DNA of 64,000 nt from positions 489,230 through 553,229 of the forward strand of contig NZ_GL870929.1 of the NCBI RefSeq assembly GCF_000190695.1, in the 5' to 3' direction. Position numbers and translations under genes: made by a program. Under the pieces are notes generated by a model that saw nothing but the letters and a program-made list of their open reading frames with translations, did not search any database and had not been told where the DNA came from. The stretch is from Kingella denitrificans ATCC 33394 (lineage in GTDB: Bacteria; Pseudomonadota; Gammaproteobacteria; Burkholderiales; Neisseriaceae). This document shows positions 7,847 to 16,208 of this stretch, in pieces. Position 1 is the first letter of the stretch; the number at the start of each line of letters is the position of its first letter.

Positions 7847-9130
7847 ATGGCTAAATCCGTCCAATTGCAAGGTGAAGGCTTTGAAACTGTCGAATTGCCC
7901 GTATTGAGCGGCACACTGGGCAATGATGTTGTCGATATTCGCGCATTTACCAAAGGCACGAATATGTTTACTTTCGATCCCGGCTTTGTTTCAACCGCCA
8001 GTTGCGAATCGAAAATCACATTTATTGATGGCGAGAAAGGCTTGCTGTACTACCGCGGCTATCCCATTGAACAATTGGCAGAAAAAAGCGACTATCTGGA
8101 AGTATGCTACCTGCTGATTTACGGCGAGCTGCCCAATGCCGAACAGAAAAAACAATTTGTCGATACCGTGACCAAACACACTATGGTACACGAACAGCTG
8201 ACATGGTTCTTCCGCGGTTTCCGCCGCGATGCGCACCCGATGGCGATGATGGTCGGCGTAGTCGGCGCATTGTCCGCTTTCTATCAAGACAGCTTGGAAA
8301 TTGCCGACCCGGAACACCGCAAAGTCGCCATTTACCGTCTCATCTCCAAAATCCCCACCATCGCCGCCATGTGCTACCGTTACTCCAACGGCCTGCCGTT
8401 CAACTTCCCGCGCAATGATTTGAGCTATGCCGCCAACTTCATGCACATGATGTTTGCAACGCCATGCGAAAAATACGAACCCAACCCGGTTTTGGTGCGC
8501 GCGCTGGACCGCATCTTCACGCTGCATGCCGACCACGAACAAAACGCTTCCACGTCCACCGTGCGCTTGGCCGGTTCTTCCGGTGCCAACCCGTTTGCGT
8601 GTATCGCAGCCGGTATCGCCTGCCTGTGGGGCCCATCTCACGGCGGTGCGAACGAAGCCGTGCTGAAAATGCTGGACGAAATCGGCGACGTATCCAATGT
8701 GGCGGAATTTATGGAAGGCGTGAAAGCGAAGAAATACCGCCTGATGGGCTTTGGCCACCGCGTGTACAAAAACATGGACCCGCGTGCCGCCATCATGAAA
8801 ACCACCTGCGACGAAGTATTGCGCGAATTGGGTTTGGAAAACGACCCGAAATTCAAGCTGGCGATGGAATTGGAAAAAATTGCATTGAACGACCCTTACT
8901 TCATCGAGAAAAAACTGTATCCAAACGTGGACTTCTATTCAGGCATCGTATTGAGTGCATTGAATATTCCGGTTTCCATGTTTACCGTGATTTTCGCACT
9001 GGCGCGCACTGTGGGCTGGATTTCCCACTGGAACGAAAGTTTGAGCGACCCGAATGCGAAAATCGGCCGTCCGCGCCAATTGTACACCGGCGCAGCACGT
9101 CGCGATTTCGTGCCCGTGGATAAACGTTAA
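7847..9130 (+). CDS. gltA: Citrate synthase (type II, hexameric class)
   Basis: This 427-residue enzyme condenses oxaloacetate and acetyl-CoA to citrate. Visible active-site regions are HADHEQNASTSTVRLAGSS, GFGHRVYKNMDPRA and the NVDFYSG region with the catalytic Asp. The N-terminal beta-domain and length match the allosteric Gram-negative type. It follows sdhE by 59 bases with a GAGGAG ribosome site, forming a TCA cluster with the sdh operon, and ends in an inverted DUS terminator. Confidence 0.95.
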   Translation: MAKSVQLQGEGFETVELPVLSGTLGNDVVDIRAFTKGTNMFTFDPGFVSTASCESKITFIDGEKGLLYYRGYPIEQLAEKSDYLEVCYLLIYGELPNAEQKKQFVDTVTKHTMVHEQLTWFFRGFRRDAHPMAMMVGVVGALSAFYQDSLEIADPEHRKVAIYRLISKIPTIAAMCYRYSNGLPFNFPRNDLSYAANFMHMMFATPCEKYEPNPVLVRALDRIFTLHADHEQNASTSTVRLAGSSGANPFACIAAGIACLWGPSHGGANEAVLKMLDEIGDVSNVAEFMEGVKAKKYRLMGFGHRVYKNMDPRAAIMKTTCDEVLRELGLENDPKFKLAMELEKIALNDPYFIEKKLYPNVDFYSGIVLSALNIPVSMFTVIFALARTVGWISHWNESLSDPNAKIGRPRQLYTGAARRDFVPVDKR

Positions 9131-9143
9131 TCCGCCATCAACC

Positions 9144-9184
9144 AAAAGCAGCCTGCACGTTTCAAAATGTGCAGGCTGCTTTTT
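9144..9184. terminator. Bidirectional inverted DUS terminator (gltA / fdx)
   Basis: AAAAGCAGCCTGCAC and GTGCAGGCTGCTTTTT lie between the convergent gltA and ferredoxin genes, with A and T runs on the two sides. Confidence 0.7.
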
Positions 9185-9205
9185 ATGATGAAAAATCTAT
9201 ATATT

Positions 9206-9544
9206 TCAATGTTCGCGCGCATGGTTGATGGTGTATTTCGGAATTTCCACCACCAAATCTTCTTCGCCCACCAAAGCTTGGCAGCTCAAACGCGAATCCG
9301 CTTCCAGCCCCCAGGCCTGGTCGAGCAAATCTTCTTCCAGTTCCGAAGCTTCTTCCAAGCTGTCGAACCCTTGGCGGATAATCACATGGCACGTGGTGCA
9401 GGCGCATGATTTTTCGCAGGCATGGTCAATATCGATATGATGGTCCAAAAGCACATCGCAAATGCTTTCGCCCACGGGCGCATCTTCAATCACGGCGCCT
9501 TCGGGGCAGAGCTGCTCGTGCGGCAGAATGGTAATTTTTGGCAT
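9206..9544 (-). CDS. fdx: ISC-type [2Fe-2S] ferredoxin
   Basis: This 112-residue protein starts at MPKITILPHEQLCPEG; an upstream Met at 9586 lacks family similarity. The cluster ligands are in CEKSCACTTCHV (Cys-x5-Cys-x2-Cys) and a distal Cys in SRLSCQAL, the adrenodoxin-like pattern of Fdx in iron-sulfur cluster assembly. In many bacteria fdx sits in the isc operon; here it is separate. It supplies electrons for Fe-S cluster assembly in the cytoplasm. Confidence 0.9.
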   Translation of the reverse strand: MPKITILPHEQLCPEGAVIEDAPVGESICDVLLDHHIDIDHACEKSCACTTCHVIIRQGFDSLEEASELEEDLLDQAWGLEADSRLSCQALVGEEDLVVEIPKYTINHAREH

Positions 9545-9592
9545 GTGTGTTCTCGTATTCTGTGGAAAACGCGCATTGTAGCGCAATTTGAT

Positions 9593-10162
9593 TTAACGTG
9601 CAGGCTGCTTTTGCACTTCGGGCAGCTGCTCCAACTGCTGCAAAGTATGCCCCGCGGTAGGATGCCCTTGCGTGGCGGCGGCGCGATACCATTTCAACGC
9701 TTCCGCCAAATCCTTGGCCACACCCGTGCCGGTGGCATAACGCGCGGCCAGATTGTTTTGCGCGTCCGCATGCCCCTGCTCGGCAGCTTTGCGATACCAA
9801 AACGCGGCTTTCTCATAATTTTGCGGCACGCCGTTGCCGTCGCTGTACATCAGCCCGGCCATGAACTGCGCTTCGGCCTGCCCCTGCGCGGCGGCTTTTT
9901 CATACCAATACAAAGCCTTCTCCGCGCTGGCGGGCACGCCCAAACCGTCTTGATACAACACCGCCAAATTGTGCTGCGCCGTGGCATCGCCCTGCTCCGC
10001 CAAAGGCTGCAACAAGCGGATGGCCGTGGCGAAATCCTGTTTCTGATAAGCGGCGGCGGCCTGCGCATATTCCGCTTCGTGCGCGGAAACTGGCGGTTGT
10101 GCCATGGCAAAAGTGCAGGCTGCCTGCGCCAAAATCCAGAGACATTGTTTCCATAATTTCAT
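9593..10162 (-). CDS. Exported Sel1-repeat protein
   Basis: This 189-residue protein has an N-terminal signal peptide (MKLWKQCLWILAQAACTFAMA) partly encoded by a DUS. It is followed by about four 36-residue Sel1/TPR-like repeats recognisable by AAYQ/KALYWYEKAAAQG, AAFWYRKAAEQGHADAQNNL and EALKWYRAAATQGHPTA. Such proteins are periplasmic or outer-membrane scaffolds for protein contacts; the partner is unknown. It is divergent from grxD, with an AAGGAAAA ribosome site. Confidence 0.85.
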   Translation of the reverse strand: MKLWKQCLWILAQAACTFAMAQPPVSAHEAEYAQAAAAYQKQDFATAIRLLQPLAEQGDATAQHNLAVLYQDGLGVPASAEKALYWYEKAAAQGQAEAQFMAGLMYSDGNGVPQNYEKAAFWYRKAAEQGHADAQNNLAARYATGTGVAKDLAEALKWYRAAATQGHPTAGHTLQQLEQLPEVQKQPAR

Positions 10163-10387
10163 GATATTTTTTCCTTATTTTTCGGCCGAACGGTTGATGG
10201 GCAAACGCAGCGCCCCGCCCTTCAACGGCTCGGCCGCACAAAGGGCGCAGTGTACACGCATTGGCCGAATGTGGACAGGATGAAGATGGATAAAAAATGC
10301 AACAATGCCGCAAATCACGTTATAATGCCAGCCGTTTTCCGCGCAAAAGCGCGTTCATTCCACTGCCTATCTCTGAAAGGATTTTTA

Positions 10388-10696
10388 ATGAGCATTCAAG
10401 AACAAATCAAAGAAGTCGTTACCACACACCGCGTCGTCCTGTTTATGAAGGGCACCAAACAGTTCCCGCAATGCGGCTTTTCCGCACGCGCCGTGCAAAT
10501 CCTGCAAAATGCAGGCTGCAATGATTTTGTTACCGTCAATGTGTTGGAAAACGACGAAGTGCGCCAAGGCATTAAAGAATACAGCAACTGGCCGACCATT
10601 CCGCAGCTGTATGTGAACGGCGAATTTTTGGGCGGCTCCGACATTATGATGGAAATGTTTGAAGCCGGCGAATTGGAAGAAGCATTGAAAGCATAA
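10388..10696 (+). CDS. grxD: Monothiol glutaredoxin Grx4
   Basis: This 102-residue protein has the monothiol active site CGFS at residues 29-32 within KGTKQFPQCGFSARAV, plus the glutathione-binding WPTIPQLYVNGEFLGGSDI segment. Such proteins carry or transfer [2Fe-2S] clusters, often with BolA. The start at MSIQEQIK follows GAAAGGAT; an in-frame extension upstream is not family-like. A TATAAT lies at 10321-10326 region. It ends with a classical terminator not built from a DUS. Confidence 0.93.
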   Translation: MSIQEQIKEVVTTHRVVLFMKGTKQFPQCGFSARAVQILQNAGCNDFVTVNVLENDEVRQGIKEYSNWPTIPQLYVNGEFLGGSDIMMEMFEAGELEEALKA

Positions 10697-10710
10697 TCCG
10701 CGCCCGTAAT

Positions 10711-10746
10711 AAAAAACCGTTTGATTTTTCGTCAAACGGTTTTTTT
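10711..10746 (+). terminator. Classical terminator after grxD
   Basis: AAACCGTTTGA and TCAAACGGTTT form a stem followed by a run of T. It is one of the few terminators in the core region not made from DUS. Confidence 0.85.
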
Positions 10747-10795
10747 GCGCCCAATCGAGTGCAGGCTGCTTTGCACGGCACGTTGCCCGAACCTG

Positions 10796-11719
10796 TCAGC
10801 CGCCGCGATACGCCAGCAGCAAATCCCGGAACACGTTCGGGTCTTTGATGAACGTCATTTCGCCTTCTGCGGGGAAGTGGTAATCCAACAGCCGAGACAC
10901 CCAGAAGCGCAGGCAACCTGCACGGTAGGCGGTGGGCATGTAGTCCTGTTCCGCCTGCGTGAGCGGCCGCACGCTTTGATAGCCCGCCAAAAAAGCAGCC
11001 TGCAATGCCGGCACGATGTGGTGATGGGCATCGCGCGCCCAATCGTTCACGGCAATCGCCAAATCGTACACAAAGCTGCCGTTGCACGCATAATAAAAAT
11101 CAATGAAACCGGCCACCTGTCCGCCGTCCAACAGCACGTTGTCTTTGAACAAATCGGCGTGGATGATGCCGCCGGGCAGGTGCGTGTCGGTATTTGCCGC
11201 CTGATGGGCGATTTCATCGTGCAGCAGTGCGGCATCGTCGGCGGTCAGACAACCGCGCAGCCGCCCTTCTGCCTCCGTCCACCATGCGTGGTGGCGCGGA
11301 TTGTCCATTTTCTGCCCGAACGTGCTGCCCGCCAAGTGCATTTTCGCCAGCATCGCGCCCGTGTTAAAGCACTCTTCTTCGGTGGGATACGCCGTGTCGC
11401 CGCCCGACAGTTTTTCCACAATACACGCGGGTTTGCCCGCCAATGTGGCGGTGAACGAACCGTCTTTTTGCGCAATCGGTGCGGGGCATGCCACGCCGTT
11501 CGCGCTCAAATGGTGGGTCAAATCCATGAAAAACGGCAGCTCTTCGGCACGCAGCGTTTCAAACACGGTGAGCACATAAGTGCCCGAATCGGTATGCAGG
11601 AAAAAATTGCTGTTGGTAATGCCCTGCGCAATGCCTTGCAGCGAACGGAATCCGCCCAACGGGTAACGTGTCAGCAACTGGCGCATTTCGTCGTCGGAAA
11701 CGCTGGTATATACGGACAT
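10796..11719 (-). CDS. thrB: Homoserine kinase, aminoglycoside-kinase fold
   Basis: This 307-residue protein phosphorylates homoserine in threonine biosynthesis. It belongs to the APH-fold ThrB type used by Neisseria and many proteobacteria, starting MSVYTSVSDDEM and showing GITNSNFFL, the catalytic HADLFKDNVLL and the metal-binding GFIDFYYAC. Twelve upstream codons to another Met were discarded because the family starts at MSVYT. Several DUS are translated within it (LQAAFLAGY). Confidence 0.92.
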   Translation of the reverse strand: MSVYTSVSDDEMRQLLTRYPLGGFRSLQGIAQGITNSNFFLHTDSGTYVLTVFETLRAEELPFFMDLTHHLSANGVACPAPIAQKDGSFTATLAGKPACIVEKLSGGDTAYPTEEECFNTGAMLAKMHLAGSTFGQKMDNPRHHAWWTEAEGRLRGCLTADDAALLHDEIAHQAANTDTHLPGGIIHADLFKDNVLLDGGQVAGFIDFYYACNGSFVYDLAIAVNDWARDAHHHIVPALQAAFLAGYQSVRPLTQAEQDYMPTAYRAGCLRFWVSRLLDYHFPAEGEMTFIKDPNVFRDLLLAYRGG

Positions 11720-11871
11720 AATCGCCTGCCTGAAAATAGTGTTCGAAAAGCGCAATCATAACAAATTTAACAGTATTAGGGCAGTCGCTTTTTGTGTTAC
11801 ATTTATCTTTGTGCCGCCTGTGTTGCAGGCAGCCTGCACATTCCAAACCACTGTCCGACAAGGAGCGCGAA

Positions 11872-13068
11872 ATGCCCACCCGTTTCATTCGTGCCGACAT
11901 TCTGGCACAAACCGCCTATCCCAAACCCGATATTCCCAATCATTTCATCCTATTAGACAGCGCCGCGCCGCGCTTCTCCCTGCCCGAAGACATGCGGCGG
12001 CAATGGACGGACGCATTGGCCGAAGCCCCGCTCGACCGCACCTCAAACACCGCCGAAAACGATGTGCAGGCTGCTTTGCGTGCCGCGCTTCCCATTCCCG
12101 AAAATGCACAAATCGTTTTGGGCAACGGTGCCGAAGAACTCGTGCGGCTGCTCGCATGGCTGACCGCGCAACCCGATGCCGCCGTGCTTGCCCTCGAACC
12201 GTGTTCCGGCATGTACCGCCGCGCGGCCGAACTGTGCCGCATGGCGTACACCGGCATTGCCCTGAACGATGATTTTTCGCCGAACCTGGCCGCCCTCTTC
12301 GCCGCCATCGAACAAAAGCAGCCTGCACTCCTTTTCATTTCCCACCCCAACCGCGCCACCGGCACACCGATTGCCCGCGCCGACCTTGAAGAAATCGCAC
12401 GCCGCGCCGAAGGCATTGTCGTGGTGGACGAAACCTGCGCCGCAGACGCCGAACACAGCTTCATCGCCCAAGCGGGGCAGCCGGAAAACCTGGTGGTGCT
12501 GCGTTCGTTCGACAGCATCGGCTTGGGCGGCATCCGCACGGGTTACGCGGTCGGCAGCCCGCTCGTCATGAACGAATTGGCCAAACTCCTGCCGCCCCGC
12601 CCCGTGAACGGCTTGAGCCTTTGCGCCGCGCGGTTTGCATTGCAGCACGCAGACACGTTCCGGCAAAACACCGAACAGCTTGCCGCCGAGCGCACCCGTG
12701 TGGCCGCGGCATTGGCCGAATTGGCGGAAACGCAGGTTCTGGACGGTCAAGCGCATTTCCTGACCGTGCGCCTGCCCGATGCGCCGAGCGCTTTCGAACG
12801 GCTGAAAGAAAACGGCATTTTGGTGAAAAACCTGCACGGCCGCCACGCGCTGCTGCACAACTGCCTGCGCATCGCCGTCGGCACACCCGAGCAGAACGAC
12901 GGTGTGGTGCAGGGCGTGCAACAGGCGGTGGCCGAATATCTGGCGCGCAAAAACGGCGGCCATTGCCCTGCCGATTTGTCGCAAAAGCTGTTTTACGCGA
13001 CTTTGTGCTATGTGGCGGCTTTGAGCCTGCTCAGCCTGTGGATCGGTTTGGCGTTCGGGCATATTTGA
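11872..13068 (+). CDS. HisC-like aminotransferase fold protein lacking the PLP lysine, with C-terminal membrane helix
   Basis: This 398-residue protein aligns by eye with histidinol-phosphate aminotransferases: ADILAQTAYPKPD at the start, ILGNG-like VLGNGAEEL, and LRIAVGTPEQND near the end. Key catalytic positions are changed. The NPNNPTG motif reads HPNRATG (158-164), DExY reads DETC (186-189), and the lysine that binds PLP is absent: SFDSIGLGG (212-220) replaces SFSKAFGLAG. There is no lysine between residues 149 and 238. The distal arginine (Arg222) remains. Residues 373-395 form a hydrophobic helix that HisC lacks. The frame is intact, so this may be a repurposed pseudoenzyme. The start follows AAGGAGCG. 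Confidence 0.75.
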   Translation: MPTRFIRADILAQTAYPKPDIPNHFILLDSAAPRFSLPEDMRRQWTDALAEAPLDRTSNTAENDVQAALRAALPIPENAQIVLGNGAEELVRLLAWLTAQPDAAVLALEPCSGMYRRAAELCRMAYTGIALNDDFSPNLAALFAAIEQKQPALLFISHPNRATGTPIARADLEEIARRAEGIVVVDETCAADAEHSFIAQAGQPENLVVLRSFDSIGLGGIRTGYAVGSPLVMNELAKLLPPRPVNGLSLCAARFALQHADTFRQNTEQLAAERTRVAAALAELAETQVLDGQAHFLTVRLPDAPSAFERLKENGILVKNLHGRHALLHNCLRIAVGTPEQNDGVVQGVQQAVAEYLARKNGGHCPADLSQKLFYATLCYVAALSLLSLWIGLAFGHI

Positions 13069-13078
13069 CGGATGCCGC

Positions 13079-13125
13079 AAAAGCAGCCTGCACCCCCGTT
13101 TTGGCAAGTGCAGGCTGCTTTTTTA
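13079..13125 (+). terminator. Inverted DUS terminator
   Basis: AAAGCAGCCTGCACC and GTGCAGGCTGC form a stem followed by T6 after the HisC-like gene. Confidence 0.7.
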
Positions 13126-13231
13126 TAAACAAAAGTTATATCCGAAAGAAAAAAACCGTCTTTGGCAAAACGGCGGCAGGCTGCTTAAAATCATGGCTTT
13201 ACAGCATTCACATCCCAAGAAAGGACGCTTC

Positions 13232-14335
13232 ATGGCGCTGCAAACCCTGCTGACGCAAATTGCCGCATTGGCACAAAAAGAACTCGCCCCCATCGTGCAG
13301 GACATCGACCGCAAAGGCGTGTATCCCGAACAATTCATGCGCGAATTGGGCAAAATCGGCGGCTATCAATCGGTGGGCACGGTGGAAGAAGGCGGCAACG
13401 GTTTGGGCTTGACCGCGCAAATCCTGGCCATCCGCGAAGTGGGCAAAATCTGCGGCGCCACCGCGTTTTCCGTGTGGTGTCAGGCAGCCTGCGCGTGGTA
13501 TCTGCACAAAACGCCGAACGCCGCCGTCAAAACGCGCTATCTGGCGGATGTGTTGCAAGGCAAAGTATTAGCCGGCACGGGCATGTCCAACACCGTCAAA
13601 CACTTAGCCGGCATTGAAGGGCACAACCTGCGCGCCGAAAAAATCGAAGGCGGCTATCGGGTGAACGGCGTGCTGCCTTGGGTATCGAATTTGGGCGACA
13701 CGCACATTTGGGCCAACACGGCGGCGGTGGACGGCGGCTACGTCATGTTCATCACCGGCGCGCAACGCGAAGGCGTGACCCTGAACCCCTGCCCCGAATT
13801 CTGCGCCCTGGAAGGCACGCGCACCTTCGCCCTGAAATTCGACAACGTCTTCGTGCCGCATGAAGACGTGTTGGCCGAACCGGAGCAGTTTTCCGCCTAT
13901 ATCCAATCCATCAAAGCGGGCTTTATCCTGCTGCAAATCGGCATCGGCGCAGGCATTATCGACGGCTGCCTGAAAGAAATCGAAGCGGCAAACGTAGGCT
14001 GCGGCGAAGTGAATTTCTATTTGGACGACCAGATTGACGATTTGCAGGCGCGTTTCGACACCTTACTGCAAAAAACCGCCAAGTTGGGCGATGCGGCATG
14101 GCAGGGCGAAGCCTCCATTCTGGAAACGCTGCAAACGCGCTTGGCGGCGGCGGAATTGTGTCTGGCGGCGGCGCAATCGGCGGCTTTGCACGCAGGCGCG
14201 AAAGGCTATTTGCTCCGCAGCCCCGTGCAGCGGCGCGTGCGCGAAGCCATGTTTGTCGCCATCGTTACGCCGGCCACCAAACATTTGCGCAAAGAAATTG
14301 CCGATTTGGAATTTTCGGGCGAATTCTCCATTTGA
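13232..14335 (+). CDS. Acyl-CoA dehydrogenase family protein
   Basis: This 367-residue protein has the acyl-CoA dehydrogenase architecture: a helical N-domain (QKELAPIVQDIDRKGVYPEQ), a central beta domain with flavin-contacting segments (VLAGTGMSN, VNGVLPWVSNLGD), and a helical C-domain. The usual C-terminal catalytic glutamate context is not obvious, so it may be a flavin monooxygenase-like or substrate-divergent member. The start MALQTLLTQ follows AAAGGACG; an in-frame Met 13 codons upstream is less likely. No pathway partners are adjacent. Confidence 0.75.
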   Translation: MALQTLLTQIAALAQKELAPIVQDIDRKGVYPEQFMRELGKIGGYQSVGTVEEGGNGLGLTAQILAIREVGKICGATAFSVWCQAACAWYLHKTPNAAVKTRYLADVLQGKVLAGTGMSNTVKHLAGIEGHNLRAEKIEGGYRVNGVLPWVSNLGDTHIWANTAAVDGGYVMFITGAQREGVTLNPCPEFCALEGTRTFALKFDNVFVPHEDVLAEPEQFSAYIQSIKAGFILLQIGIGAGIIDGCLKEIEAANVGCGEVNFYLDDQIDDLQARFDTLLQKTAKLGDAAWQGEASILETLQTRLAAAELCLAAAQSAALHAGAKGYLLRSPVQRRVREAMFVAIVTPATKHLRKEIADLEFSGEFSI

Positions 14336-14356
14336 CCCGACGGCCGCACCATGCCC

Positions 14357-14400
14357 AAAAGCAGCCTGCACTTTGAACCTCCGAAGTGCAGGCTGCTTTT
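14357..14400 (+). terminator. Inverted DUS terminator
   Basis: AAAAGCAGCCTGCACTT and AAGTGCAGGCTGCTTTT follow the acyl-CoA dehydrogenase-like gene. Confidence 0.65.
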
Positions 14401-14459
14401 CAATACCGAAAGAGCCGCCGAAACCCGTCCTCCCGAATCGCCAAAGTGCAGGCTGCTTT

Positions 14460-14468
14460 TGCTATAAT
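14460..14468 (+). promoter_or_regulatory. Extended -10 promoter of ubiB
   Basis: TGCTATAAT fits the extended -10 TGnTATAAT. A DUS occupies the -35 region, and the ubiB start is 33 bases downstream. Confidence 0.5.
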
Positions 14469-14500
14469 ACCGCTTCTTCCGTCACCCTTCGGACTTCCCC

Positions 14501-16012
14501 ATGAAATGGTTTTCCCGTTTTGCCACCATCAGCAGAATCGTTTACCGCTACGGCCTGCGCGATATGCTCCTGCCCCACGTCCATGCCGACTGGCTGCGCC
14601 ACATCGTGCGCAGGCTGCCTGCTTCCGCGCAATTCGCCAACCAGCCCCTGCCCGTGCGCCTGCGCTTGGCGTTGGAAAACCTCGGGCCCATTTTCGTGAA
14701 GCTCGGCCAGGTGCTCTCCACCCGCCCCGACCTGCTTCCGCCGGACTATGCCGCCGAATTGGCCAAATTGCAGGACAAAGTGCCGCCGTTTGACGCCGAA
14801 TTGTCACGCCGCCAAATCGAACAGTCGCTGGGCAAGCCGATTGAAGAACTGTATGCCCGCTTCGACCCGCAGCCCGTTGCCAGTGCTTCCATCGCCCAAG
14901 TGCACCGCGCCGCCCTGTTCAGCGGTGAAGAAGTGGCCGTGAAAGTGTTGCGCCCGAATCTGACAAAAGTCATCGAACAGGATTTGGCGCTGATGCGTTT
15001 TGCCGCAGGCTGCATCGAGCGCCTATTTGCCGACGGCAAGCGGCTGAAACCGCGCGAAGTGGTGGCCGAATTCGACAAATACCTGCACGACGAACTCGAT
15101 TTGATGCGCGAAGCCGCCAACGCCAGCCAGTTGCGCCACAATTTCATCGACAGCGACATGCTCATCGTGCCGCAGGTGTATTTCGATTATTGCAGCCGCG
15201 AAGTTTTGACCATCGAATGGATGGACGGCACGCCCATTTCCGACATCAACCGCCTGAAAGAACAAGGCATTGATTTGCAGAAACTCGCCCAATACGGCGT
15301 GGAAATCTTCTTCACACAAGTGTTCAAACACGGCTTTTTCCATGCCGACATGCACCCGGGCAATATTCTCGTCGCGCCGGACGGCCGCTATATCGCGCTG
15401 GATTTCGGCATTGTCGGCAGCCTGACTGAATACGACAAACGCTATTTAGCCATCAACTTTCTGGCCTTTTTCAACCGCGACTACCACCGCGTCGCCACCG
15501 CACACATCGAAAGCGGCTGGGCGCCTGCCGACACCTGCGCCGAAGACTTGGAAGCCGCCGTGCGCACCGTGTGCGAACCGATTTTCAACAAACCGCTGGC
15601 GGAAATTTCCTTCGGCATCGTGCTGATGCGCCTGTTTGAAACCAGCCGCCGCTTCCATGTGGAAATCCAGCCGCAGCTGGTGCTGCTGCAAAAAACGCTG
15701 CTGAACATCGAAGGCCTCGGCCGCCAGCTCGACCCGCAACTGGATTTGTGGCAAACCGCACGGCCCTTCCTCGTGAAATGGATGGACAGCCAAATCGGCG
15801 TGCGCGCCCTGTGGCGCAACCTGAAAAACGAAGCCCCCGACTGGGCGGAAATCCTGCCCAGCCTACCGCGCAAAATCAGCTCGCTGGTCGATGAAAAACG
15901 CCGCCACGAAATGCGCGACGCATACGCCCACCTGATTGCCACGCAGCGCCGCCAAAATTTCTGGCTGGCCGCCATTGCACTGATTTTGCTGGTGTCGGTT
16001 TTACTGAAATAA
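14501..16012 (+). CDS. ubiB: UbiB, ABC1/ADCK-family atypical kinase for ubiquinone synthesis
   Basis: This 503-residue membrane-bound protein is required for ubiquinone biosynthesis. It shows the family-defining KxGQ motif KLGQVLSTRPDLLP (from residue 67), the ATP-binding lysine in EEVAVKVLRPN, the catalytic HADMHPGNILV, and the DFG motif in ALDFGIVG. A C-terminal hydrophobic helix (FWLAAIALILLVSVLLK) anchors it to the inner membrane. The length is slightly below that of the E. coli protein, which has two anchors. It is monocistronic. Confidence 0.92.
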   Translation: MKWFSRFATISRIVYRYGLRDMLLPHVHADWLRHIVRRLPASAQFANQPLPVRLRLALENLGPIFVKLGQVLSTRPDLLPPDYAAELAKLQDKVPPFDAELSRRQIEQSLGKPIEELYARFDPQPVASASIAQVHRAALFSGEEVAVKVLRPNLTKVIEQDLALMRFAAGCIERLFADGKRLKPREVVAEFDKYLHDELDLMREAANASQLRHNFIDSDMLIVPQVYFDYCSREVLTIEWMDGTPISDINRLKEQGIDLQKLAQYGVEIFFTQVFKHGFFHADMHPGNILVAPDGRYIALDFGIVGSLTEYDKRYLAINFLAFFNRDYHRVATAHIESGWAPADTCAEDLEAAVRTVCEPIFNKPLAEISFGIVLMRLFETSRRFHVEIQPQLVLLQKTLLNIEGLGRQLDPQLDLWQTARPFLVKWMDSQIGVRALWRNLKNEAPDWAEILPSLPRKISSLVDEKRRHEMRDAYAHLIATQRRQNFWLAAIALILLVSVLLK

Positions 16013-16208
16013 CGCCGCAGCGGCAACGCCCGCCCGAAAGCAGCCTGCACATCCGGCCACAGTGCCGTGGAATGAATTTTTTACGCGGATAAGATAAAAT
16101 TTATTCGATAGACAAATCATTCGTTTAACATTATCCTTTGTGCAAAGCGCTGCCGTTTGCAAAAGCAGCCTGCACTTTATACCTATTTGATTTTAAGAAA
16201 GAATCACT

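Noticed and set aside
16013..16208. Possible SAM riboswitch before metK
   Set aside because: No kink-turn or SAM-box pattern could be found; the gap is short and partly made of DUS.
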